In this document: piece after piece, positions 1-5,450 of the stretch
Layout: every line of letters begins with the position of its first letter
How positions within the stretch are numbered: position 1 is the stretch's first letter
Assembly: GCA_937884625.1 (NCBI GenBank)
Contig: CALGCE010000241.1
Location: 1 to 6,778, forward strand
Length of the DNA: 6,778 bases
Direction of reading: 5' to 3'
Source of the DNA: an uncultured Clostridia bacterium
GTDB lineage: Bacteria; Bacillota; Clostridia; Oscillospirales; Acutalibacteraceae
Position numbers and translations under genes: made by a program
Notes under the pieces: generated by a model
Told to the model about the DNA's origin: nothing
Seen by the model: only the letters and a program-made list of their open reading frames with translations
The model's database searches: none

Positions 1-1
1 T

Positions 2-280
2 GCAGACGAGCAGTTAATCTCATTATTGCCCGAGGATTTGCAGGATGAATACCGACCGTTATATAACGTAGACGACGAAACGAAAAAACTTATTAAAGCG
101 GCTGATAAATTGTCTGCCCTTGCAAAATGCATTGAGGAACGCAATATGGGTAATAAAGAGTTTGTCGATGCGGAAAAATCCACAAGGAATGCTATACACA
201 AACTAAATCTCCCCGAAGCGGAAGTCTTCCTTGATGAATTTATGGAAAGTTTTTCACTTACTCTTGACGAGCAAAAATAA
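2..280 (+). CDS. yfbR: YfbR-like HD-domain 5'-nucleotidase, C-terminal fragment
   Basis: Partial gene: the reading frame is open from the left edge (codons from base 2) to TAA at 278-280, giving the last 92 residues. YfbR-type enzymes are metal-dependent HD-domain phosphohydrolases that dephosphorylate deoxyribonucleoside 5'-monophosphates in the cytoplasm. The visible part resembles the C-terminal helical half of E. coli YfbR: an LPEDLQDEY segment, then ADKLSALAKCIEE followed by GNKEF (compare ADALCAYLKCLEE and GNNEF in E. coli), and a terminal SFSLTLDE like SFHLSLDE. The ADKL aspartate is probably the last metal ligand of the HD fold. The N-terminal HD motif lies outside the window, so catalytic competence cannot be judged. 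The TTG at 26 is internal, because the similarity continues upstream of it. lemA follows after 28 nt, so co-transcription is possible. The family call is from remembered similarity; the exact substrate is not shown. Confidence 0.78.
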   Translation, partial: ADEQLISLLPEDLQDEYRPLYNVDDETKKLIKAADKLSALAKCIEERNMGNKEFVDAEKSTRNAIHKLNLPEAEVFLDEFMESFSLTLDEQK

Positions 281-308
281 ATAATAAACAATAGTGAGGT
301 AAAAAATC

Positions 309-881
309 ATGAAAAAGAAAAGTACAGTAATAATCGTAGCGGTAATAGCAGTAATAGTTTTGTTGATAATAGCAATTGTTTCAGGCTATAACGGTCTTGT
401 TGAAAAGAGCGAAGCGGTAGAAGATGCACAGTCCGCTATATCAACACAACTCCAACGCCGTGCAGATTTAATTCCTAATTTCGTATCTACCGTTAAGGGT
501 TATTCCAACTATGAAAAGGAAACCTATACGGCAGTAACTAATGCTCGAAGTGCGGTTATGAATGCATCTACCGTATCGCAGCAACAAAGAGCGGCAAGTC
601 AACTTGACGGTGCTATTTCAGTATGGGTAAACGCCGTAACCGAGGCATACCCCGAACTTAAAGCAAACGAGCAATATAGAGCACTTCAAGACGAACTTGC
701 AGGAACCGAAAACAGAATTGCCACCGCAAGAAGGGATTACAACGCCTCTGCAAAGTCATATAACGTATCCGTAAGGCGTTTCCCAAACAGCATTATAGCA
801 GGGATTTTCGGTTTTGATAAAGCAGATTACTTTGAGGCGGACAGTTCAAGTTCATCCGTACCGGAGGTTTCGTTTGACTAA
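309..881 (+). CDS. lemA: LemA family membrane protein
   Basis: A 190-residue protein with the usual LemA layout and length. Residues 1-5 are basic (MKKKS), residues 6-25 form one hydrophobic membrane segment, and the rest is a helical, probably extracytoplasmic domain. Family hallmarks are visible: YNGLV at 27-31, QRRADLIPN at 49-57, YPELKAN at 114-120, ENRIATARRDYN at 134-145 and a late RRFPNSIIA at 156-164. The tail (179-190) is Ser-rich and acidic. The start is ATG 309, preceded by GTGAGG at 294-299 with 9 nt spacing. The molecular role of LemA is not settled; it is commonly encoded beside TPM-domain proteins and is thought to act at the cell envelope. Here the TPM gene overlaps by one base (TAATG), implying translational coupling. 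The family assignment is near certain; the function is unknown. Confidence 0.93.
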   Translation: MKKKSTVIIVAVIAVIVLLIIAIVSGYNGLVEKSEAVEDAQSAISTQLQRRADLIPNFVSTVKGYSNYEKETYTAVTNARSAVMNASTVSQQQRAASQLDGAISVWVNAVTEAYPELKANEQYRALQDELAGTENRIATARRDYNASAKSYNVSVRRFPNSIIAGIFGFDKADYFEADSSSSSVPEVSFD

Positions 882-1699
882 TGAAAAAAACAAAGGGTAA
901 TTTTTCCTTTGCGGCACTTGCTACTGCCGTTCTTATTATACTGATAATAGCAATAAGTATTTTTTCATCATCCTGTAACGGCAAGAGCGTTAAAACTTCC
1001 GCCTATCCTGATGCGACCGACAGATTTTTTGTAAACGACTTTTCAGACGTTTTAGATAAAAAGGATGAAGACAGTATATATTCCTACGGTGTCGCACTTT
1101 ATGAAAAGACGGGTGCACAGGTGGTAGCCACTACGGTAAAGACCACAAACGGTAAGGAAATATCCGAATATGCATTGGAACTCGGAAGAAAATGGGGCAT
1201 CGGAAGTAAAGAGAATGATAACGGTGTTTTAATACTCCTTGCAAGTGATGACAGGGATATTTATATTGCGGTAGGCTACGGTCTTGAAGGTGCGTTGCCC
1301 GACAGTAAAACGGGACGTCTGTTAGACACCTATGCTATCCCCTATCTTTCAAAAGATGATTTTTCACAAGGCATTTTATCGGTATATAAAGCCGTTGTAA
1401 ACGAAGTTTATATAGAATATAATATTGAACCCGAAGAGGGCTATACCCCCGCAGACGAACTTCCAGAAGAAACCGATGAGACTTCTCCGATTGCAAACCT
1501 GATTATGATAATAATTATCATTGTTATAATAATTGTTATTAATATATTTTTCAGAGGCAGATTTTTCTTCTTCGGTGGTCCGGGAGGCTTTGGTGGATTT
1601 CGTGGCGGAGGTTTCGGCAACGGCGGTTTTGGCTCCGGTGGTGGATTCAGCGGTGGCGGAGGCAGTTTCGGTGGCGGAGGTTCAGGCAGAAGTTTTTAA
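881..1699 (+). CDS. TPM-domain (YgcG-like) envelope protein with Gly-rich tail
   Basis: A 272-residue protein. Residues 1-7 are basic, 10-28 form a hydrophobic signal or anchor segment ending in SSSC (Cys32), a poor fit to a lipobox. The TPM domain covers about 44-178, with VNDFSDVLD (51-59), the LGRKWGIGSKENDNGVLILLA run (101-121), DRDIYIAVGYGLEG (124-137) and the closing YLSKDDFSQGI segment (155-165). An acidic linker (183-200) leads to an Ile-rich membrane segment (204-224), a short basic turn (RGR) and a Gly/Phe/Ser tail (231-272). TPM domains are known from YgcG, Psb32 and related proteins; acid phosphatase activity is reported for the plant member but is not established for bacterial ones. 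ATG 881 overlaps the lemA stop, with GGAGGT at 863-868 as the ribosome binding site. It most likely works with LemA at the membrane. The domain call is firm; the activity is unassigned. Confidence 0.9.
   Translation: MKKTKGNFSFAALATAVLIILIIAISIFSSSCNGKSVKTSAYPDATDRFFVNDFSDVLDKKDEDSIYSYGVALYEKTGAQVVATTVKTTNGKEISEYALELGRKWGIGSKENDNGVLILLASDDRDIYIAVGYGLEGALPDSKTGRLLDTYAIPYLSKDDFSQGILSVYKAVVNEVYIEYNIEPEEGYTPADELPEETDETSPIANLIMIIIIIVIIIVINIFFRGRFFFFGGPGGFGGFRGGGFGNGGFGSGGGFSGGGGSFGGGGSGRSF
1602..1680 (+). repeat. Coding repeat GTGGCGGAGG, three copies
   Basis: The ten-base word GTGGCGGAGG occurs at 1602-1611, 1653-1662 and 1671-1680, within a run of GG-rich codons encoding GGF/GGGSF units. It makes up the low-complexity tail of the TPM-domain protein. 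The stretch is far more GC-rich than its surroundings because glycine codons are GGN. Slippage or recombination between copies could change tail length. Confidence 0.75.
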
Positions 1700-1708
1700 A
1701 CCGAACAC

Positions 1709-1737
1709 TTGATAAAGTTATATATTTATGATAAAAT
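1709..1737 (+). promoter_or_regulatory. Sigma-A promoter upstream of prfC
   Basis: TTGATA at 1709-1714 and TAAAAT at 1732-1737 are separated by 17 nt. Each box matches the sigma-A consensus at five of six positions, and TG at 1729-1730 gives an extended -10 (TGATAAAAT). Transcription would start near 1744, leaving a leader of about 29 nt that still contains the prfC ribosome binding site at 1759-1764. It lies wholly in the gap after the TPM gene, with no intrinsic terminator before it. Confidence 0.75.
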
Positions 1738-1772
1738 CTTGTAGTTATTTATATTTAGCGAGGTAGAAAACA

Positions 1773-3362
1773 TTGTCCTTAAAAGATGAAATAAACAGGC
1801 GAAGAACATTTGCCATAATTTCCCACCCCGACGCAGGAAAAACAACACTTACCGAAAAGTTACTGCTTTACGGAGGTGCAATACAAACCGCAGGGTCGGT
1901 AAAAGGTAAGGCAACGGCAAAACACGCCGTATCCGACTGGATGGAACTTGAAAAGCAAAGAGGTATTTCTATTACTTCGTCTGTAATGCAGTTTGAATAT
2001 GATGGGTATTGTATAAATATTCTCGACACACCGGGACATCAGGACTTCTCCGAAGATACCTACCGCACACTGATGGCGGCGGACAGCGTGGTAATGGTTA
2101 TAGACGCCGCAAAAGGTATAGAGCCTCAAACAAGAAAACTTTTTAAGGTAACGGCTATGCGTCATATACCGATATTTACCTTTATAAATAAACTTGACCG
2201 TGAAGCCCGTGACCCGTTTGAACTTCTTGACGAACTTGAAAAGGAGTTTGGTATAGGCACTTATCCTATCAATTGGCCTATCGGATGCGGTGTAAGTTTC
2301 AAAGGCGTGTTTGACAGAGAACGCCGTCAGATAATGACCTTTAACGAACATCATAAAGGTCAGGAGAGACTTAGTGCAGTCGAGTGTGACATTACCGATA
2401 CCGAAAAACTTGACGAACTGATAGGCGAGTATCAAAGAGCCGACCTTGTAGACCAAATAGAACTGCTTGACGGTGCAAGTTTTGACTTTGATATTGAAAA
2501 GGTAAGAAAGGGCGAACTTACCCCCGTTTTCTTCGGCTCTGCACTGACAAATTTCGGTGTCGAGCCGTTTCTTGAAAACTTTTTAAAGATGACTACTCCG
2601 CCGATATCAAGAAATACAAGAGAAGGAGAAGTAGACCCGTCGGGCGAAAACTTTTCCGCTTTTGTGTTTAAAATTCAGGCGAATATGAATAAGGCTCACC
2701 GTGACCGTATGACCTTTATGCGTATATGTTCAGGAAAATTTGAGCGTGATAAAGAATACTACCACGTCCAAGGCGGAAAGTCACTTAGACTGTCCCAACC
2801 GCAACAACTTATGGCACAGGACAGACAGATAATAAACGAAGCCTACGCAGGCGACATAATAGGTGTATTTGACCCCGGTATTTTTTCAATAGGCGATACC
2901 GTATGCGATATCAAACATAAGGTTGAGTTTGAGGGTATTCCTACATTTGCACCCGAACACTTTGCAATGATTGAACAAATAGACAGTCTTAAAAGAAAAC
3001 AGTTTGTAAAGGGCGTAGAACAGATAGCACAAGAGGGTGCAATACAGATATTCCACGAACCCAATACAGGTATGGAAAGGGTTATCGTAGGTGTTGTAGG
3101 TGTATTGCAATTTGAGGTTTTGGAATACAGGCTTAAAAACGAATATAAGGTTGACGTTATAAGAAACGACCTGCCGTTTCAGTATATAAGATGGATAGGA
3201 AATAAAGACATTGATGTAAAGTCGCTCAATCTTACCTCCGATACTAAATGGGTACAGGATTTTAAGGGTAATAATCTGCTGATTTTCACAAGCGAATGGA
3301 ACATAACCTGGGCACTCGAAAAAAACAAAGATTTAATACTTGAAGATTTCAATAAGGAATAA
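1773..3362 (+). CDS. prfC: Peptide chain release factor 3 (RF3), translational GTPase
   Basis: A 529-residue protein, the normal RF3 length. RF3 binds GTP on the ribosome and recycles RF1/RF2 after peptide release. The G domain shows HPDAGKTT (18-25, G1), KQRGISI (61-67, switch I), DTPGHQDF (85-92, G3), NKLD (139-142, G4) and GSAL (255-258, G5). The RF3-specific EDTYRTLMAADS follows G3, and PVFFGSALTNFGVEPFL precedes domain II. Residues about 290-390 form the beta-barrel, with KIQANMNKAHRDR (300-312) as in RF3 rather than EF-G. Domain III follows (about 400-475), with GAIQIF and VVGVLQFEVLEYRL. The start is TTG 1773, with GCGAGGT at 1758-1764 as ribosome binding site; the next in-frame ATG would lose the G1 motif. 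The TTG start may lower expression. A separate promoter lies upstream, so this gene appears independently transcribed. B. subtilis lacks RF3; many Clostridia have it. Confidence 0.97.
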   Translation: MSLKDEINRRRTFAIISHPDAGKTTLTEKLLLYGGAIQTAGSVKGKATAKHAVSDWMELEKQRGISITSSVMQFEYDGYCINILDTPGHQDFSEDTYRTLMAADSVVMVIDAAKGIEPQTRKLFKVTAMRHIPIFTFINKLDREARDPFELLDELEKEFGIGTYPINWPIGCGVSFKGVFDRERRQIMTFNEHHKGQERLSAVECDITDTEKLDELIGEYQRADLVDQIELLDGASFDFDIEKVRKGELTPVFFGSALTNFGVEPFLENFLKMTTPPISRNTREGEVDPSGENFSAFVFKIQANMNKAHRDRMTFMRICSGKFERDKEYYHVQGGKSLRLSQPQQLMAQDRQIINEAYAGDIIGVFDPGIFSIGDTVCDIKHKVEFEGIPTFAPEHFAMIEQIDSLKRKQFVKGVEQIAQEGAIQIFHEPNTGMERVIVGVVGVLQFEVLEYRLKNEYKVDVIRNDLPFQYIRWIGNKDIDVKSLNLTSDTKWVQDFKGNNLLIFTSEWNITWALEKNKDLILEDFNKE

Positions 3363-3372
3363 AGGGCTGTCC

Positions 3373-3401
3373 TTGACATTTGGTACTATATTTGTTATAA
3401 T
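3373..3401 (+). promoter_or_regulatory. Exact-consensus sigma-A promoter for the yicC-priA operon
   Basis: TTGACA at 3373-3378 and TATAAT at 3396-3401 are separated by exactly 17 nt, a full match to the sigma-A/sigma-70 consensus. The predicted start is near 3408, giving a leader of about 32 nt to the yicC ATG. The -35 box lies only 11 nt after the prfC stop codon. A perfect 10-bp palindrome, ATAATATTAT (3397-3406), covers the -10 box and could be an operator, though AT-rich palindromes arise easily here. No other comparably good promoter was seen between here and priA. Confidence 0.87.
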
Positions 3402-3439
3402 ATTATGAACTATTGTAGTTTTTTAACAGACTTTGGGAG

Positions 3440-4327
3440 ATGAGCAGTACGGTTAAGAGTATGACCGGTTTCGGCAGAGCAAAAGAATGTATATCTCAAT
3501 TTGAGATTACTGTTGAAATCAAATCGGTTAATCATAAGTTTTTCGAGTTTTCTTCAAGAATACCCAGAGCATATATGTTTTTAGACGAAAAACTTAAAAC
3601 ATTGTGTCAGAAGAGAATATCGAGGGGCAAAGTCGAGGTTGCGGTATTTATTGAGGATATGTCGGAAAACCCAATTGAACTTACCGTTAACAAAGCATAT
3701 GCCGACGCATATATTTCGGCGTTGCATGATTTTGCAAAACAGTACCGTTTAAAGGATGATGTTAAGGCATCTACCATAGCATCAAATCCCGAGATTTTTA
3801 CCGTAAGACGCAGAAATGTCGATGAGGAAGTTTTGAGTGAGGCTGTATTAAAGGTTGCAGGAAGTGCCCTTGACGGATTTATTGCAATGAGACAGTCGGA
3901 GGGCGGACGTCTTGCCGATGACGTGACAGGCAGAGCAGAATATATACTTGATAAGGTATCGTTTATTGAGGAACGCTCACCGCAGACGGTAAGAGAATAC
4001 AGAGAAAAAATAGAAGAGAAGATAAAAGAATTAATCGGCGATGTTAACATAGACGAACAGCGGTTGCTTACCGAAACGGCAATATTTGCAGACAAGATAG
4101 CCGTTGCCGAAGAAACAGTAAGGCTACGCAGTCATATAACCGAACTGAAAAGGCTTTTAGATGAAGACGGGGCGGTAGGCAGAAAACTTGATTTTATTGT
4201 TCAGGAAATGAACAGAGAAACCAATACCATCGGCTCAAAATGTCAAGATATTGAAATAGCACATACAGTAGTGGATATAAAGTCAGAAATTGAAAAAATA
4301 AGAGAACAAATACAAAACGTAGAATAA
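3440..4327 (+). CDS. yicC: YicC/YloC family endoribonuclease
   Basis: A 295-residue protein, usual for the family. YicC-type proteins (YloC in B. subtilis) are metal-dependent endoribonucleases; E. coli YicC promotes decay of the small RNA RyhB. Visible hallmarks are KSMTGFGRA (6-14), VEIKSVNHKFFEFS (25-38), KRISRGKVEV (58-67), the RQSEGGRLADD segment (151-161), DEQRLLTETAIFADK (205-219) with EETVRLRSHI after it, and the C-terminal GRKLDFIVQEMNRETNTIGSK signature. The start is ATG 3440: it keeps the conserved Lys-Ser before MTGFG, whereas ATG 3461 would remove them, and a stop at 3416-3418 rules out a farther start. The GGGAG at 3435-3439 abuts this ATG, so initiation may be inefficient. First gene of the operon; remA begins 21 nt after its stop. 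Confidence 0.95.
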   Translation: MSSTVKSMTGFGRAKECISQFEITVEIKSVNHKFFEFSSRIPRAYMFLDEKLKTLCQKRISRGKVEVAVFIEDMSENPIELTVNKAYADAYISALHDFAKQYRLKDDVKASTIASNPEIFTVRRRNVDEEVLSEAVLKVAGSALDGFIAMRQSEGGRLADDVTGRAEYILDKVSFIEERSPQTVREYREKIEEKIKELIGDVNIDEQRLLTETAIFADKIAVAEETVRLRSHITELKRLLDEDGAVGRKLDFIVQEMNRETNTIGSKCQDIEIAHTVVDIKSEIEKIREQIQNVE

Positions 4328-4334
4328 TATTTGA

Positions 4335-4340
4335 AAGGGA
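4335..4340 (+). promoter_or_regulatory. Ribosome binding site that fixes the remA start
   Basis: AAGGGA lies 8 nt before ATG 4349. It supports that ATG over the upstream in-frame TTG at 4331, which would overlap the site itself and add six residues not found in RemA relatives. Confidence 0.75.
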
Positions 4341-4348
4341 CGTCAAAT

Positions 4349-4618
4349 ATGAAACTTGTAAACATTGGATTTGGTAATTTGGTTTCTGCATCAAGAATGA
4401 TAGCGATAGTTAGCCCTGAATCGGCACCGATAAAGCGTATTATACAGGACGCCAAAGAACGTGGAACGCTTATCGACGCTACCCACGGAAGAAGAACCCG
4501 TGCGGTTATCGTAACCGATAGTGACCATATCATTTTAACCTATCTTCAAGCGGAAACCCTTGCTAACAGATTAGACGGCGGAAGCGAAGTAGATTTAGGT
4601 GATATAGAGGATGAATAG
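4349..4618 (+). CDS. remA: RemA family DNA-binding regulator (DUF370)
   Basis: An 89-residue protein, the same length as B. subtilis RemA, which activates biofilm matrix and osmoprotectant genes by binding DNA as an oligomeric ring. Almost the whole chain is family-conserved: [13 protein letters not shown] (4-16), [21 protein letters not shown] (19-39), [15 protein letters not shown] (41-55), SDHIIL (58-63) and ETLANRL (69-75). Arg16, Arg48 and Arg49 line up with the B. subtilis DNA-binding arginines Arg18, Arg50 and Arg51, so DNA binding is probably intact. The tail (77-89) is acidic and less conserved. The gene overlaps gmk by 8 nt, so the two are translationally coupled. In a clostridial anaerobe its target genes are not known from this window; the RemA position just upstream of gmk is widely conserved in Firmicutes. 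The identification is firm; the regulon is inferred. Confidence 0.95.
   Translation: MKLVNIGFGNLVSASRMIAIVSPESAPIKRIIQDAKERGTLIDATHGRRTRAVIVTDSDHIILTYLQAETLANRLDGGSEVDLGDIEDE
4597..4602 (+). promoter_or_regulatory. gmk ribosome binding site inside remA
   Basis: AGGTGA lies 8 nt before ATG 4611, within the last codons of remA. The AGAGG directly abutting the ATG (4606-4610) is too close to act. Ribosomes finishing remA at 4618 would be well placed to start gmk. Confidence 0.65.
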
Positions 4619-5216
4619 AGGCAGACTGTTTTTAATCTCCGGTCCGTCAGGTTCGGGAAAGGATACGGTTTTAAAAGAGATATTTAAGATGTGTCCTGAA
4701 ATAGCCTTTTCGATTTCGTCTGTTACAAGACCTATGAGAGCAGGAGAAGTCGAGGGCGAAAAATACAACTTTATTTCGGTACAGCAGTTTGAAGATATGC
4801 TTAAAAACGATGCGTTTTTGGAACATAATATATTTGTAGACAATTATTACGGAACACCGAAAGCACCTGTGGAAGAATGTTTAATGTCGGGACGGGATAT
4901 GATAGCCGAGATAGATGTTAACGGTGCAAGGCAAATCCGTCAAAAAATAAAAGATGCGGTAAGTATTTTTATAATGCCACCGTCTTTGAATATATTAAAG
5001 CAAAGATTGAGTAACAGAGGAACCGAATGCCAAGAAGCCGTAGATAAACGTATAAATGAGGCTCTGCGTGAGATTGCATGTGCTAGTGAATACGATTACA
5101 TAGTTGTAAATGATGTTCTTGATGATGCGGTACGTAATGTTGTTACTGTAATAAAAGCAGACCGTTTTAAACTAGACCGTCAAGGTACGCTTATTAACGA
5201 CGTACTTTGCAACTGA
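4611..5216 (+). CDS. gmk: Guanylate kinase
   Basis: A 201-residue enzyme of normal length. It phosphorylates GMP (and dGMP) to GDP with ATP in the cytoplasm, an essential step in GTP supply and nucleotide recycling. The sequence shows the P-loop GPSGSGKDT (11-19), the GMP-binding [13 protein letters not shown] (37-49), YNFIS (52-56), NYYGTP (78-83), [11 protein letters not shown] (100-110), the lid region [10 protein letters not shown] (130-139), DKRINEA (145-151) and YDYIVVND (161-168), all in family order. The aspartate in GKDT is a common variant of GKGT or GKST. ATG 4611 overlaps the remA stop by 8 nt; rpoZ starts 25 nt downstream. Placement before the omega subunit is standard in Firmicutes, and because Gmk is a target of (p)ppGpp in several Firmicutes, purine control of the operon product is plausible but not shown here. 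Confidence 0.98.
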   Translation: MNRGRLFLISGPSGSGKDTVLKEIFKMCPEIAFSISSVTRPMRAGEVEGEKYNFISVQQFEDMLKNDAFLEHNIFVDNYYGTPKAPVEECLMSGRDMIAEIDVNGARQIRQKIKDAVSIFIMPPSLNILKQRLSNRGTECQEAVDKRINEALREIACASEYDYIVVNDVLDDAVRNVVTVIKADRFKLDRQGTLINDVLCN

Positions 5217-5241
5217 TTATTTTGAAAGGAAATGTTTACTT

Positions 5242-5424
5242 ATGTTAAATCCCGCAATAGGAAAGTTGATTGAAAATTACGATAACCGTTACCGTCTTGT
5301 AACGGACGTTGCAAAATGTGCAAGAAATATATCGTCACAGGCTGAAAAAAAAGAGGAAATTTTAATAGAAAAACCGGTCAGTATAGCGATAAATAAACTT
5401 GCGGCAGACAAAAATCTTATTTGA
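5242..5424 (+). CDS. rpoZ: DNA-directed RNA polymerase omega subunit
   Basis: A 60-residue protein, at the short end for omega (commonly about 65-90). Omega clamps the C-terminal part of beta-prime and helps RNA polymerase assemble. Conserved elements are the N-terminal MLNPAIGKLIENYDNRYRLV (1-20), the helix TDVAKCARNIS (21-31), which replaces the common AAKRAR motif with AKCAR, and the closing KPVSIAINKLAADK (44-57), matching the family KPV-x-IAL-x-EIA segment. The linker between the two helices is only a dozen residues and charged (QAEKKEEILIE). ATG 5242 follows AAAGGA (5225-5230) by 11 nt; an out-of-frame ATG at 5232 lies between them. It sits 25 nt after gmk and 26 nt before priA, with no coaBC in between. 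The call rests on short motifs strengthened by position. Confidence 0.92.
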   Translation: MLNPAIGKLIENYDNRYRLVTDVAKCARNISSQAEKKEEILIEKPVSIAINKLAADKNLI

Positions 5425-5450
5425 TTTTAAAGTTATAAAGGGTGACGCTT

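Noticed and set aside
264..292. Possible promoter before lemA: TTGACG, 17 nt, AACAAT
   Set aside because: The -10 matches only four of six positions, and transcription would start near 299, inside or after the lemA ribosome binding site at 294-299, so it could not give a normally translated message.
1505..1521. Palindrome with 8-bp arms (ATGATAAT / ATTATCAT) around one base
   Set aside because: It lies inside the TPM gene where a run of Ile codons (ATT, ATA, ATC) encodes the membrane segment; such codon runs produce AT palindromes by chance.
1711..1735. Direct repeat GATAAA at 1711-1716 and 1730-1735 as an operator
   Set aside because: Six AT-rich bases repeated once; each copy is accounted for by the -35 and -10 boxes.
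1860..2456. 198-codon open frame on the - strand
   Set aside because: It lies wholly opposite prfC, whose frame is strongly conserved; the translation shows no recognisable domain and there is no ribosome binding site. It is a by-product of prfC codon use, as are the shorter - strand frames opposite yicC, gmk and priA.
3362..3374. Small inverted repeat AAGG / CCTT after prfC as a terminator
   Set aside because: Only four base pairs, no following T-run, and it overlaps the -35 box of the next promoter.
4331..4348. Upstream TTG start for remA adding six residues
   Set aside because: This TTG overlaps the AAGGGA ribosome binding site that serves ATG 4349, and RemA relatives begin close to the VNIGFGN motif.
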